This document shows positions 1-8,522 of a stretch of 39,754 nucleotides of DNA, piece after piece. Under the pieces are notes generated by a model. It was not told the origin of the DNA. It made no database searches and saw only the letters and a list, made by a program, of their open reading frames with translations. This DNA is from Burkholderiaceae bacterium (GTDB taxonomy: Bacteria; Pseudomonadota; Gammaproteobacteria; Burkholderiales; Burkholderiaceae_D). The stretch is from the NCBI GenBank assembly GCA_031266815.1, contig JAISAG010000146.1, forward strand, positions 1 to 39,754, read 5' to 3'. A program made the translations under genes and the position numbers. The stretch's first letter is position 1. Every line of letters begins with the position of its first letter.

Positions 1-696
1 TCCCAGTTCAATGTAACTGTTCTCAAGCGGTTTTCCTGACGATGGCAGACTGAACGTCCTGACAGACGGGAACGTCTGCTCTATTTCTTCCATCAACGGT
101 GTCAAAACGGCTTCAAACGTGCCGTAAACCATTACTGATTTCGCGGCTTGCATCGCGGTATTAAACGCTTCCCGATAGTAGGTATCCAGTACCCACTCCA
201 TCATGGGATGCGCCATCTCGGGAAACCCGGGTAAAAAGTAATGGCTGCGGATGAAAAACCCCGGAATACGGTTTGCCCGGTTGGGAATGATGTGTGAACC
301 CACAGGAAACTCGCCCATTTTCATTCGGCGTATGTTGTCAGGGTGTTGCCTGTCGGGTGAGCACCCCGTCTGGAGGGCTATTTCCGCAATCCGCTCACCA
401 ATCCTTTTTTCGGCTTCGGGGTGCAGCACCAGTTCCACGCCCAGTGCGCGCGCGGCTGAACGCCTTGTATGGTCGTCCGGGGTTGAACCAATGCCTCCGC
501 AGACGAATGTAACGCCACTGCCTGAAAAACTTCTGCGCAGGGTCGCCGTGATTTTTTCGGGATCGTCGCCAATGTATTCCACACCCCCCAGGTGCATCCC
601 GCGTGTACCCAATATCTCAACTAACGCAGGGAAGTGCCGGTCGCGCCTTTTTCCCGACAGAATTTCGTCTCCAACAACAACGAGCCCTACCTCCAT
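1..696 (-). CDS. CinA-N/MoaB-type molybdopterin-binding domain protein (partial)
   Basis: The gene runs off the left edge of the window, so 232 N-terminal residues are visible and there is no stop. The start at 696 is preceded by a GGGAGAG-type ribosome binding site. The protein opens with GDEIL (residues 9-13) and carries GGIGSTPDDHT at 67-77; both are hallmarks of the MoCF-biosynthesis/CinA N-terminal fold (COG1058), which binds molybdopterin-like or nucleotide ligands. Many proteobacterial members are stand-alone domains of about 250 residues annotated as competence/damage-inducible protein A; others carry a nicotinamide-nucleotide amidase C-terminus, which cannot be judged here. It is divergent from the FKBP gene that starts at 839. 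The biochemical role is uncertain; the family assignment is firm. Confidence 0.85.
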   Translation of the reverse strand, partial: MEVGLVVVGDEILSGKRRDRHFPALVEILGTRGMHLGGVEYIGDDPEKITATLRRSFSGSGVTFVCGGIGSTPDDHTRRSAARALGVELVLHPEAEKRIGERIAEIALQTGCSPDRQHPDNIRRMKMGEFPVGSHIIPNRANRIPGFFIRSHYFLPGFPEMAHPMMEWVLDTYYREAFNTAMQAAKSVMVYGTFEAVLTPLMEEIEQTFPSVRTFSLPSSGKPLENSYIELG

Positions 697-838
697 ATAC
701 TTCTCTCCCTTGCACGGTGCCTGAGACGCTGACCTGTTGCTTTCCCTCAAAAAAAGGGGCAGACTGTGTCCCGCCGGGAACATGCCAACATACAATGATA
801 CAGACAAGTGCCCCCTCTTTCACAGGAGAATCACGAAA

Positions 839-1192
839 ATGACACAGAACCTGACGGAGCTGACATACACCGATGAGGCTGTCGGAAATGGAATCGAGGC
901 GGGGAAAGGCTCTTCGTTTCTGACCGTCCATTACACCGTCTGGCTGATGAACCCGGACGGTTCCACGGGAGACAAGGTGGATTGCAGCCGGGAACGCGAC
1001 CAGCCATTCACGTTCCCGTTCGGTGTGCGCTACGTCATCAGGGGATGGGACGAAGGTATCAAGGGAATGCGGGTTGGAGGAAGGCGCATCCTGCGCATTC
1101 CGTCACACATGGGATACGGTTCTTCGGGCGCGGGAAGCAAAATCCCGCCGCACACCAATCTGATTTTTGACGTCGAATTGCTGAGCGCGTGA
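839..1192 (+). CDS. FKBP-type peptidyl-prolyl cis-trans isomerase, single domain
   Basis: This 117-residue protein is one FKBP12-like domain that isomerises Xaa-Pro bonds during protein folding. The family pattern is clear: HYTVWL near 31-36, VIRGWDEGIKGM at 66-77, RRILRIP at 82-88, the conserved Tyr at 93 in GYG, and IPP..NLIFDVEL near the end. There is no signal peptide, so it should be cytoplasmic. The domain also lacks the IF insertion of SlpA/FkpB proteins, so I give no symbol. ATG at 839 is chosen because CAGGAGA lies about ten bases upstream and the FKBP fold begins directly; a longer open frame to 737 adds residues of no recognisable kind. It converges on radC. Confidence 0.9.
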   Translation: MTQNLTELTYTDEAVGNGIEAGKGSSFLTVHYTVWLMNPDGSTGDKVDCSRERDQPFTFPFGVRYVIRGWDEGIKGMRVGGRRILRIPSHMGYGSSGAGSKIPPHTNLIFDVELLSA

Positions 1193-1230
1193 GCGCATCG
1201 GTAACGCGAACGTGCGCAAGATACCGCCCG

Positions 1231-1905
1231 TTAAATCAGGCCGTGGTCCGCAAAGGAAAAAATGTCAGCTCCCGCCACGATGAAATGGTCCAGAACACGA
1301 ATGTCAACAACATCCAGGACTTCTTTCAGCGTTTGCGTCAGCATGTGGTCCGCCGGACTGGGCACAGCGGTCCCCGATGGATGGTTGTGCGCAAAAATGA
1401 CGCTGGCGGCGTTTTTTCCCAGTGCCATCTTGACGACTTCCCGCGGATAAATATCCGCTTTGGACAGCGTGCCGCGAAAAAGCTCCCGGCTTTCAATCAG
1501 GGTACCCTTCATATCCAGAAACAGGACGACAAATGATTCATGCTCCTGAGTACGCAAATCCAGCAGAAGGTATTCCCTCACCGCACGGGATGACGCCAGT
1601 ACGACCCCTGCCTTCATTTCTTCTTCAAGAAGGCGTTTTGCCAGTTCCAGTATGGCCCGTATCTGCACGAATTTGGCTGCACCTATGCCGCCCAGTTTTC
1701 CAAAATCGCCCAGGTTCGCGGAAAACAACGCCTGCAACGAACCAAAATGCTTCATGATGTCCCGCCCCAGGTCAACCGCACTCTTCCCGCGCACACCCGT
1801 TCGCAGAAAAATAGCCAGGAGCTCCGCATTGGACAAACCGCGCGCACCTTCTTTTAACAGGCGCTCGCGCGGTCTCTCCGCCTCCGGCCAATCCGTAATT
1901 GCCAT
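1231..1905 (-). CDS. radC: RadC family JAB/MPN-domain protein
   Basis: The product has 224 residues, the normal RadC length. A helix-hairpin-helix-like segment (KLGGIGAAK, about 70-78) precedes an MPN/JAMM domain (about 103-224) with the metal-binding signature HNHPSG at 173-178 followed by S183 and D186. RadC was named for a supposed repair role that was later questioned. Members are predicted zinc-dependent proteases or nuclease-like enzymes of unsettled function, so the call rests on family only. ATG at 1905 is supported by GGGGAGA about ten bases upstream and by the usual RadC opening (WPEAERPRERLL). The frame stays open upstream across the ispH promoter area, but that extension is probably not translated. 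It is divergent from ispH and convergent with the FKBP gene. Confidence 0.9.
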   Translation of the reverse strand: MAITDWPEAERPRERLLKEGARGLSNAELLAIFLRTGVRGKSAVDLGRDIMKHFGSLQALFSANLGDFGKLGGIGAAKFVQIRAILELAKRLLEEEMKAGVVLASSRAVREYLLLDLRTQEHESFVVLFLDMKGTLIESRELFRGTLSKADIYPREVVKMALGKNAASVIFAHNHPSGTAVPSPADHMLTQTLKEVLDVVDIRVLDHFIVAGADIFSFADHGLI

Positions 1906-2027
1906 ATCCTGTCGTCTCCCCCGTTCCTGTCTGGTACGATACCATACCGCACCCGACAGGCCGAAACGAAATCGCGCCGTGTCGCCCGATTTTCGTACTT
2001 CCACCAAAATGCTCCAAATGGGAAAAC

Positions 2028-2978
2028 ATGGATAAGAAGCTGTTTCTGGCGCAACCCAGAGGGTTTTGTGCCGGGGTTCGCCGCGCAATCGCGACAGTCG
2101 AGCGCGCACTGGCACTATTTGGAAAACCGGTTTACATCAGACATGAAATCGTCCATAACACCTATGTGCTGGACGACTTGCGGCAAAAAGGCGCCGTATT
2201 CATCGAGGAACTGGATGAAGCCCCTCCTGGCAGTGTTCTTGTATTTTCTGCGCACGGCGTCTCAAAGCATGTCAAGGCAGAAGCGCAAAAACGGGAATTG
2301 CGTGTGTTTGACGCGACTTGTCCTCTGGTGACGAAAGTGCACATGGAAGTGGCACTCATGCGAAAAAACGACATGGAGGTTGTCGTCATCGGGCATCATG
2401 ACCACCCCGAGGTAAAGGGGACAATGGGGCAATCAGATGCGGGGATGCACCTCGTGGAGGACAGGGAAGACATAAAAAAATTGCGCATCCCGCATCAGGG
2501 GAAAGTTGCTTATGTGTCGCAAACCACTCTGTCCGTTGATGACACGAAAGAGGTTATTGCAGCGCTTCAGGCACACTTTCCGGCTATCCGCGCACCACAA
2601 AAAGAAGATATCTGTTATGCAACAACCAACCGGCAGGAAGCCGTCAGGAAACTGGCGGAACACGTCAGCCTGATTATCGTTGTCGGAAGCCCCAACAGTT
2701 CCAATTCCAATCGCTTAAAAGAAGTTGCAGACAAAAGAGGGATCGCCGCATATATGGTGGATTCTGCTTCAGAAATCCGGCAGAAATGGCTGGATGGGCA
2801 CACTGCCATTGGTGTTACGGCCGGTGCATCTGCCCCCGAAATACTGGTGGAAGAAGTCGTCTGGAAGCTGGGGACATACGGGTTTTCTCATGTCGAGGAA
2901 CTGGAAGGAATACGCGAGAACCTGTCTTTTCCCCTGCCAGCAGGACTAGTGCGGGGCGCTTGCACGAAGATGGGCTGA
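2028..2978 (+). CDS. ispH: 4-hydroxy-3-methylbut-2-enyl diphosphate reductase
   Basis: IspH is the last enzyme of the MEP pathway, reducing HMBPP to isopentenyl and dimethylallyl diphosphate with a [4Fe-4S] cluster in the cytosol. The 316 residues show the three cluster cysteines at 14 (GFCAGV), 98 (ATCPLV) and 196 (ICYATTNRQ). Substrate-binding histidines lie at 43, 76 and 126, the catalytic glutamate at 128 (HHDHPE), and the SxN diphosphate-binding segment at 224-229 (SSNSNR). ATG at 2028 is the start because the conserved FLAQPRGFCAGV follows at once; TGGGA lies just upstream. The 3' end overlaps the convergent glk gene by 33 bases. The use of the MEP pathway and oxygen-sensitive iron-sulfur chemistry is normal for this order. 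Confidence 0.97.
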   Translation: MDKKLFLAQPRGFCAGVRRAIATVERALALFGKPVYIRHEIVHNTYVLDDLRQKGAVFIEELDEAPPGSVLVFSAHGVSKHVKAEAQKRELRVFDATCPLVTKVHMEVALMRKNDMEVVVIGHHDHPEVKGTMGQSDAGMHLVEDREDIKKLRIPHQGKVAYVSQTTLSVDDTKEVIAALQAHFPAIRAPQKEDICYATTNRQEAVRKLAEHVSLIIVVGSPNSSNSNRLKEVADKRGIAAYMVDSASEIRQKWLDGHTAIGVTAGASAPEILVEEVVWKLGTYGFSHVEELEGIRENLSFPLPAGLVRGACTKMG

Positions 2979-3935
2979 CAGCATCACGGAAGCGCCGTGC
3001 AGGGCAGCATAGGTATCCAATATCACAAACACCGGAACGAGGGCCATGTACTCTGAAAATCGCCCTTTCTCTTCGAAACGCTGACGAAACCCGGAGTGAA
3101 AGAAACGTTCACCCAAATGCGGCACAATGCCCCCGCCGATATAAATCCCGCCGCCCGCGCCAAGCGTTAACGCCAAATTTCCCGCAACAGTTCCCAGCAT
3201 CCGGCAAAACGTTTCGACGACCTCATCGCACCACACACACTGGTCCACCAGCGCACGGTGTGTTATCTCTGTTGCGCTGAGCGATTCCGGGCGCTCTCCC
3301 CGGGACTCCATCAGGAGCCGGTAAATCAGCGCCATCCCCGACCCCGAGAGAAAGCGTTCCACGGAAACGTGCGGGTAATGCTCTCTCGCCAGGCGCAACA
3401 GTAGCATCTCTTTCTCGTCGAACGGCGGAAAGGAAACATGTCCTCCTTCTGCGACCAGGGGAACCCAGGTGTCGGCGCAGGGAATGAGCCCTGAGACCCC
3501 CAGTCCGGTCCCCGCGCCCAAAAGACCAATCGGCTTTCCCCGAACAGCCTGCTGTCCACCACACTGCTTCACGGCGGCAGGCGCCATGAATGGGATGGAC
3601 ATTGCCAGCGCGGTAAAATCATTCACAAACAGCACGGTCTCGAATCCAAATTCTTTCTGAATGGATTCAACCGAAAGTGTCCAATCCAGATTCGTCATCC
3701 TGATGACGCTGCCCGCAACCGAATCTGTGTTGGCGGCAACCGCGATGATGGCGTGCCGGATTCGTTCTCTTCCCGCATGCTGCGACAGAAATTGGGACAG
3801 CACATCACTAAAGCAGGAAAACGACCGGTTGACATAGGTGATCTGCTCCCCGAAATGCCCGCAACTCGTCTCCAGCACGAAACGCGCGTTCGTTCCGCCA
3901 ATGTCGGACAACAAACGGGGAAAATCGTTTTCCAT
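2946..3935 (-). CDS. glk: Glucokinase
   Basis: Glk phosphorylates glucose to glucose-6-phosphate with ATP in the cytosol. The 329-residue product belongs to the bacterial glucokinase family (Pfam Glucokinase). It has the phosphate-binding opening DIGGTNARF at 11-19, the sugar-contacting NDF at 105-107, the adenosine/phosphate loop [10 protein letters not shown] at 139-148, and EGGH at 163-166 near the glucose site. The start at 3935 has GGGAGG eight bases upstream; a longer open frame to 4019 lacks family character. Its last codons overlap the end of ispH on the other strand. It is divergent from yebC, with about 170 bases between them. Glucokinase in a lineage such as Oxalobacter might serve glycan and nucleotide-sugar supply more than catabolism; that is inference. 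Confidence 0.93.
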   Translation of the reverse strand: MENDFPRLLSDIGGTNARFVLETSCGHFGEQITYVNRSFSCFSDVLSQFLSQHAGRERIRHAIIAVAANTDSVAGSVIRMTNLDWTLSVESIQKEFGFETVLFVNDFTALAMSIPFMAPAAVKQCGGQQAVRGKPIGLLGAGTGLGVSGLIPCADTWVPLVAEGGHVSFPPFDEKEMLLLRLAREHYPHVSVERFLSGSGMALIYRLLMESRGERPESLSATEITHRALVDQCVWCDEVVETFCRMLGTVAGNLALTLGAGGGIYIGGGIVPHLGERFFHSGFRQRFEEKGRFSEYMALVPVFVILDTYAALHGASVMLSAHLRASAPH

Positions 3936-4034
3936 GGGTTTACCTCCCGGAGGCGGAGCAGGTGCAGCGCGGGTAATCCCCAGCATCATACCGCAGCGAA
4001 CCGGGTTCCGGCAAAACAAGGGATATCACCCTTT

Positions 4035-4064
4035 CTGCCACTTGCTGTTGCCATATGCTAGAAT
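4035..4064 (+). promoter_or_regulatory. Predicted sigma70 promoter of yebC
   Basis: A -35-like CTGCCA (4035-4040), an 18-base spacer and TAGAAT (4059-4064) are seen, with TG one base before the -10 (extended -10 form). Transcription would start about 35 bases ahead of the yebC ATG. It is placed by eye. Confidence 0.5.
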
Positions 4065-4104
4065 TCTCTGGTGTGCAGGCGAATCTTTTCTTCGAGAGAG
4101 GGAT

Positions 4105-4833
4105 ATGGCAGGACATAGCAAGTGGGCGAATATCAAGCACAAGAAGGCCGCTGCGGATGCCAGGCGGGGCAAGGTGTGGACGCGCATTATCAGGGAAATC
4201 ACTGTCGCCGCACGCATGGGCGGCGGAGATATCGGCAGCAACCCCCGTTTGCGCCTCGCTGTTGACAAGGCAGCAGAAGTCAATATGCCGAAGGAGAATG
4301 TCAGCCGCGCCATTTCCCGGGGAAGCGGTAATCTTGAAGGCGTCAATTACGAGGAGGTTCGCTACGAAGGGTACGGCATGGGTGGCGCCGCGATTATCGT
4401 TGACTGTATGACAGACAACCGCGTCCGCACAGTAGCAGATGTGCGTCACGCTTTCTCCCGGCTCGGCGGCAACATGGGAACGGAAGGTTCCGTTTCTTTT
4501 CTTTTCCGTCACTGCGGCCAACTGTTTTTCGCTCCCGGAACCGACGAGGACACACTGATGGAAAAAGCGCTGGAAGCGGGCGCAGACGATGTTGTCACGG
4601 ATGATGAGGGCGGCATTGAGGTTCTCTGTGCGCCAGCAGATTTTGCTTCTGTCAAGGAATCGCTGGAAAAAGCCGGGTTCAAGGCGGAAAGCGCCGAGAT
4701 TGTCATGCGCCCGGATACGGAGATAGAACTGGACGGCGATGATGCTGTCAAAATGCAAAGGCTGCTGGATGCCCTCGAAAACATTGACGATGTGCAGGAT
4801 GTATTTACCAATGCCGCCATGGAAAATACCTGA
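4105..4833 (+). CDS. yebC: YebC/PmpR family transcriptional regulator or translation factor
   Basis: The product has 242 residues, the usual size. The near-invariant opening [14 protein letters not shown] is followed by the [15 protein letters not shown] and MPKENV..AI segments of the first domain and a C-terminal acidic half. The family is known as a DNA-binding regulator (PmpR) in some bacteria and, more recently, as a helper that relieves ribosome stalling; which applies here cannot be read from sequence. ATG at 4105 follows GAGAGAGGGA. It heads a plus-strand run with purD, nadD, rsfS, rlmH, maf and rng. Confidence 0.95.
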   Translation: MAGHSKWANIKHKKAAADARRGKVWTRIIREITVAARMGGGDIGSNPRLRLAVDKAAEVNMPKENVSRAISRGSGNLEGVNYEEVRYEGYGMGGAAIIVDCMTDNRVRTVADVRHAFSRLGGNMGTEGSVSFLFRHCGQLFFAPGTDEDTLMEKALEAGADDVVTDDEGGIEVLCAPADFASVKESLEKAGFKAESAEIVMRPDTEIELDGDDAVKMQRLLDALENIDDVQDVFTNAAMENT

Positions 4834-4881
4834 CGTCTGGGACAAAAAACTGGCGAAAATCCTTTCAAAATCACAGCATTT

Positions 4882-6159
4882 ATGAAAATTCTGGTCATCG
4901 GAGCAGGCGGGCGCGAGCATGCCCTTGCCTGGAAATTTGCGCAATCCCGGCGTATTCAGGTGGTTTATGTTGCTCCCGGCAATGGGGGTACGGCGTCCGA
5001 TTCGCGAATGGAAAATATCGATATCACCGATCCGGAAAGCCTGGCCGAATTTGCGTTAAAGGAAAACATCGGCATAACGGTTGTGGGACCGGAAGCGCCC
5101 TTGTCCAATGGAATCGTTGATGACTTTCGCGCAAAGGGTCTAAAAATATTTGGCCCCACAAAGAAAGCGGCGCAACTGGAAGCCTCCAAATCTTTCGCAA
5201 AATCCTTCATGGTGCGACATGGTATCCCTACCGCGGCACATGAAACCTTTACCGATGCAACGCGCGCGCACCAGTACATCACCAAAAAAGGAGGACCGCT
5301 TGTCGTCAAGGCGGACGGGCTTGCTGCGGGGAAAGGGGTTGTTGTTGCCATGACAACGGATGAAGCCCACACCGCCGTTGACACGATGCTTACTCACAAC
5401 CGGTTCGGTAACGCCGGTAACCGGGTTGTGATCGAAGAATATCTGGAAGGGGAGGAGGTCAGTTTTATCGTTATGGTGGATGGCAAGAACGTTTTGCCGC
5501 TGGCGACCAGCCAGGACCACAAACGCCTGAACGATAATGACCAGGGACCCAATACGGGGGGAATGGGCGCTTACTCGCCCGCACGAATCGTTACGCCCAC
5601 GCTTCATTCGCGTATTCTGCGCGAAATTATCAATCCTGCAGTAGCCGGTATGGCAAAAGACGGTATCCCTTACACCGGTTTTCTGTACGCTGGACTGATG
5701 ATAGGCGCAGACGGAAAGCCGCGAACGCTGGAATTCAACTGTCGTATGGGTGACCCGGAGACACAACCCATCCTTGCCAGATTGCGGAATGACTTCGTTG
5801 ATGTGATGGAGCATGCTGTAGGAGGCACACTGGATAAAGTGGAGTTGCAGTGGGATCATCGTATTGCGCTGGGTGTTGTACTCGCATCGGAGGGATACCC
5901 GGATGCACCGACAACCGGACATGTCATATCCGGCATCCCGAAAGAAGGTGAAGATTGCGTCGTTTTCCATGCGGGAACCGCTCTGGCGCAAAAGCAGTTC
6001 ACCACGACAGGCGGGCGCGTACTGTGCGTCGTGGGACTCTCCGACACGATGCGGATGGCCCAAAAGATAGCCTATGAGGCCATCAGGGAAATCCGGTTTG
6101 ATGGTATGCAGTATCGCCGTGACATCGGCTGGCGCGCCGCGAGGAAACCGCATCAGTAA
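4882..6159 (+). CDS. purD: Phosphoribosylamine--glycine ligase (GAR synthetase)
   Basis: PurD performs the second step of de novo purine synthesis, joining phosphoribosylamine and glycine with ATP in the cytosol. The 425 residues cover the full family length: an N-terminal Rossmann-like domain with GAGGREHALAW at 7-17, the ATP-grasp core (VVKADGLAAGKGV region), GPNTGGMGAYSP at 222-233, and the metal-binding FNCRMGDPETQ stretch. The start is fixed by the family N-terminus, but no good ribosome binding site lies before it, so it may depend on translation from yebC 48 bases upstream. In many Burkholderiales, as I recall, hemF follows; here nadD comes next. Confidence 0.97.
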   Translation: MKILVIGAGGREHALAWKFAQSRRIQVVYVAPGNGGTASDSRMENIDITDPESLAEFALKENIGITVVGPEAPLSNGIVDDFRAKGLKIFGPTKKAAQLEASKSFAKSFMVRHGIPTAAHETFTDATRAHQYITKKGGPLVVKADGLAAGKGVVVAMTTDEAHTAVDTMLTHNRFGNAGNRVVIEEYLEGEEVSFIVMVDGKNVLPLATSQDHKRLNDNDQGPNTGGMGAYSPARIVTPTLHSRILREIINPAVAGMAKDGIPYTGFLYAGLMIGADGKPRTLEFNCRMGDPETQPILARLRNDFVDVMEHAVGGTLDKVELQWDHRIALGVVLASEGYPDAPTTGHVISGIPKEGEDCVVFHAGTALAQKQFTTTGGRVLCVVGLSDTMRMAQKIAYEAIREIRFDGMQYRRDIGWRAARKPHQ

Positions 6160-6225
6160 AAGCAATCTCCCTGATGTGTCGGCTGGCTCAACAGGTACCG
6201 AATCGTACCGGCGAGGAAATTATTG

Positions 6226-6873
6226 ATGCAATGTATCGTTCTGCTGGGTGGCAGCTTCGACCCGGTGCACAGTGGACATGTCACCATCGCCGAACATGTT
6301 TGCCAACTGCTCGGGACAAGGCAGCTTCGTCTGGTGCCCGCGGGCAACCCCTGGCAGAAAACCGCGCTGATTGCCACACCGGAGCAGCGGATAGCCATGC
6401 TGGAAATTGCTTTTGAAGCCAGCACGCTTGCCGTCACAATAGACCTTTGGGAAATTGCCAACCGTGGACAAACATACAGCATTGACTACCTCCCCGCCAT
6501 CAGGGAGAAAACGGGAAAAGATGTTTCCCTCGTTTTTGTCGTCGGCGCCGACCAGCTTCTGAATTTTCATACATGGCGCCAATGGGAGGTCATTTTCGAG
6601 TATGTTCACGTTCTTGCTGTCTCCCGTCCCGGATTCGACGTATCCGGCAGCACGATGGATCGGCATGTCTGGCACGAGTTCAGCAAGCGGCTGTCCATGC
6701 CGCAAGAAATAAGAAGCATCCCGTCCGGCATGACTTACCTGGACGGGACAACCCATGTCAACATTTCCTCTACCGGGGTAAGGGATCAGATTGCCCACTT
6801 CGCCGGACATCCTCCGTCCGTGCCGCCGAAAGTGTTAGACTATATTTTCAGGAATAACCTCTATCGCCCTTGA
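6226..6873 (+). CDS. nadD: Nicotinate-nucleotide adenylyltransferase
   Basis: NadD adenylates nicotinate mononucleotide to deamido-NAD in the cytosol. The 215-residue product has the nucleotidyltransferase signature GGSFDPVHSGH at 8-18 and the second ATP-contacting motif ISSTGVR at 180-186. ATG at 6226 is preceded by GAGGAAA at a suitable distance; a TTG one codon upstream also opens the frame but is less likely. It sits between purD and rsfS, and the nadD-rsfS pair is conserved widely in bacteria. Confidence 0.96.
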   Translation: MQCIVLLGGSFDPVHSGHVTIAEHVCQLLGTRQLRLVPAGNPWQKTALIATPEQRIAMLEIAFEASTLAVTIDLWEIANRGQTYSIDYLPAIREKTGKDVSLVFVVGADQLLNFHTWRQWEVIFEYVHVLAVSRPGFDVSGSTMDRHVWHEFSKRLSMPQEIRSIPSGMTYLDGTTHVNISSTGVRDQIAHFAGHPPSVPPKVLDYIFRNNLYRP

Positions 6874-6897
6874 TAAAACGGATTTTACGAGAACAAC

Positions 6898-7428
6898 ATG
6901 GACACACAGCAATTGCAGGTCGTCGTCGTGGATGCATTGGAAAATGTCAAGGCGCACGATATTGTGCTGTTCGACACCAGCCATCTGACGGGCATGTTTG
7001 ACAGGGTCGTTATCGCTTCGGGAACATCCAGCCGTCAAACGAAAGCGTTGGCGGCATCGGTTCGCGACAAGGTAAAAGAAGCCGGAGGGCACATCATCGG
7101 AATAGAAGGGGAAAATGCAGGAGAATGGGTTCTGGTTGATTTGGGGAGCATCATCGTGCATATCATGCACCCGCCCATTCGCGCATACTATCAGCTCGAA
7201 GATATATGGGGTGGGAGGGAGATAGACATAGCGGCAGCGAAAAAAGCCCTTGCGCCTGCCACACGCCGGACGACCGCATCGTCCAAACCGGCGCGCACCG
7301 CATCCCGAACATCGTCGGCAGGTGCCCGGCAGAGCAAAGCGCCCAAGGACCCGCCTGAGCCAGGGGAAAAAGCCGTGCCCAAAACACGAAAAAGAGCCGG
7401 TAGCACTCTCCCCAAACCGGGCAATTAA
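6898..7428 (+). CDS. rsfS: Ribosomal silencing factor RsfS with long basic tail
   Basis: RsfS binds ribosomal protein L14 and blocks subunit joining when nutrients are scarce. Residues from about 5 to 108 match the family ([55 protein letters not shown]). The rest, about residues 118-176, is a low-complexity tail rich in Arg, Lys, Ala, Ser, Thr and Pro. The E. coli protein is about 105 residues and ends near the core, so this protein is clearly longer. The tail stays in frame with normal codon use and overlaps nothing, so I take it as real. rlmH starts five bases after the stop, which suggests coupling. Confidence 0.94.
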   Translation: MDTQQLQVVVVDALENVKAHDIVLFDTSHLTGMFDRVVIASGTSSRQTKALAASVRDKVKEAGGHIIGIEGENAGEWVLVDLGSIIVHIMHPPIRAYYQLEDIWGGREIDIAAAKKALAPATRRTTASSKPARTASRTSSAGARQSKAPKDPPEPGEKAVPKTRKRAGSTLPKPGN

Positions 7429-7432
7429 ACGG

Positions 7433-7903
7433 ATGCAATTTTTCATCATCGCCGTGGGAACCCGAGTGCCGGCATGGGTCAAATCGGGGTATGACGAATA
7501 TGCCCGGCGCATGCCTCCAGACTGCAAAATCACACTCAAGGAAATCAAACCCGCACTCCGCCCCGAAGGGAAACCGCCAGAATCCGCCATGGCGACAGAA
7601 TATGACCGGATTGTAGAGGCCTTGCCGAAGAACGCCTTTATCATCGCATTGGACGAGCGCGGGCGAAGCATGACGAGTGAGCGTCTGTCGGAAGAATTGT
7701 TGAAATGGCAACGTGACGGAAGAAACGTTGCCTTTGTCATCGGCGGTGCGGATGGACTGGATGAGCGCCTGAAAAAAAGCGCACATGATTTGCTCCGTTT
7801 GTCCGATATGACGCTGCCACACGGCATGGCGCGGATTGTCCTCGTGGAGCAATTATATCGCGCCTGGTCTATCGCGCAGCATCACCCGTATCACCGCCAT
7901 TGA
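7433..7903 (+). CDS. rlmH: 23S rRNA (pseudouridine-1915-N3)-methyltransferase
   Basis: RlmH is a SPOUT methyltransferase that uses S-adenosylmethionine to methylate pseudouridine 1915 of helix 69 in 70S ribosomes. The 156 residues are the expected length. The cofactor loop FVIGGADGL (101-109) and the knotted C-terminal segment (LPHGMAR at 128-134, VEQLYRAW at 138-145, and the terminal YH pair) are intact. ATG at 7433 lies four bases after the rsfS stop and has no clear ribosome binding site, so translational coupling is likely. Confidence 0.96.
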   Translation: MQFFIIAVGTRVPAWVKSGYDEYARRMPPDCKITLKEIKPALRPEGKPPESAMATEYDRIVEALPKNAFIIALDERGRSMTSERLSEELLKWQRDGRNVAFVIGGADGLDERLKKSAHDLLRLSDMTLPHGMARIVLVEQLYRAWSIAQHHPYHRH

Positions 7904-7910
7904 TGCCGAC

Positions 7911-8522
7911 ATGCGATACGAAAAAATCTATCTTGCGTCAAACAGCCCAAGACGACGCGCTCTGTTACAACAAATCGGCGTACGTTTCGAGCATCTTCCC
8001 CTCCCCTCTTCTGCCAACGGAAACATAATTGATGAGGACAGACTGCCCGACGAATCGCCACGCGACTATGTCGAACGCGTGTCACGAGACAAGGCGCGCT
8101 TCGCGTGGCACTGGATAGAACAAAACCAACTGCCGCTGCTTCCCGTTTTGTCGGCGGACACGGTCGTTTCCATTAACAGTAAAATACTCTGGAAACCACA
8201 GAACAGGCAGGAAGCCATGCACACCACAAAGGCGCTTTCCGGCAGAACACACAGCGTACTGACGAGCGTATGCGTTAAAACAAACGATGCTACATTGCAA
8301 ATGACGCAGGAATCGGAAGTACGCTTTGCCGTGCTGTCCGACAGGGAAATTGATGCCTATTGCCAAACAGAGGAACCCTACGATAAAGCGGGAGGTTACG
8401 CCATACAGGGAAAGGCGGCAAAATTCATCACCTACATTTCAGGCAGCTACTCCGGGATTATGGGGCTTCCCTTGTATGAAACAGTGCAATTATTGTGCAA
8501 AGCGGGCGTTTACGTACCATGA
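7911..8522 (+). CDS. maf: Maf family nucleoside triphosphate pyrophosphatase (YhdE-like)
   Basis: Maf proteins hydrolyse non-canonical or excess nucleotides to monophosphates, a house-cleaning role; the YhdE type acts on dTTP and UTP. The 203 residues show LASNSPRRRALL (8-19), SADTVV (81-86), the KP motif near 95-96, GRTHSVLT (111-118) and YDKAGGYAIQG, the last favouring the YhdE rather than the YceF subgroup. The start is the ATG eight bases after the rlmH stop; no strong ribosome binding site is seen. Its TGA overlaps the rng ATG in an ATGA arrangement. Confidence 0.93.
   Translation: MRYEKIYLASNSPRRRALLQQIGVRFEHLPLPSSANGNIIDEDRLPDESPRDYVERVSRDKARFAWHWIEQNQLPLLPVLSADTVVSINSKILWKPQNRQEAMHTTKALSGRTHSVLTSVCVKTNDATLQMTQESEVRFAVLSDREIDAYCQTEEPYDKAGGYAIQGKAAKFITYISGSYSGIMGLPLYETVQLLCKAGVYVP

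Noticed and set aside
791-796. TACAAT as the -10 of an FKBP gene promoter
   Set aside because: No acceptable -35 at 16-18 bases and no extended -10 dinucleotide.
3940-4944. Long minus-strand frame opposite yebC
   Set aside because: It mirrors the codon pattern of yebC, shows no domain and would overlap the glk promoter; a shadow of the real gene.
5140-6165. 341-codon minus-strand frame opposite purD
   Set aside because: Shadow of purD with Arg/His/Cys-rich nonsense composition.
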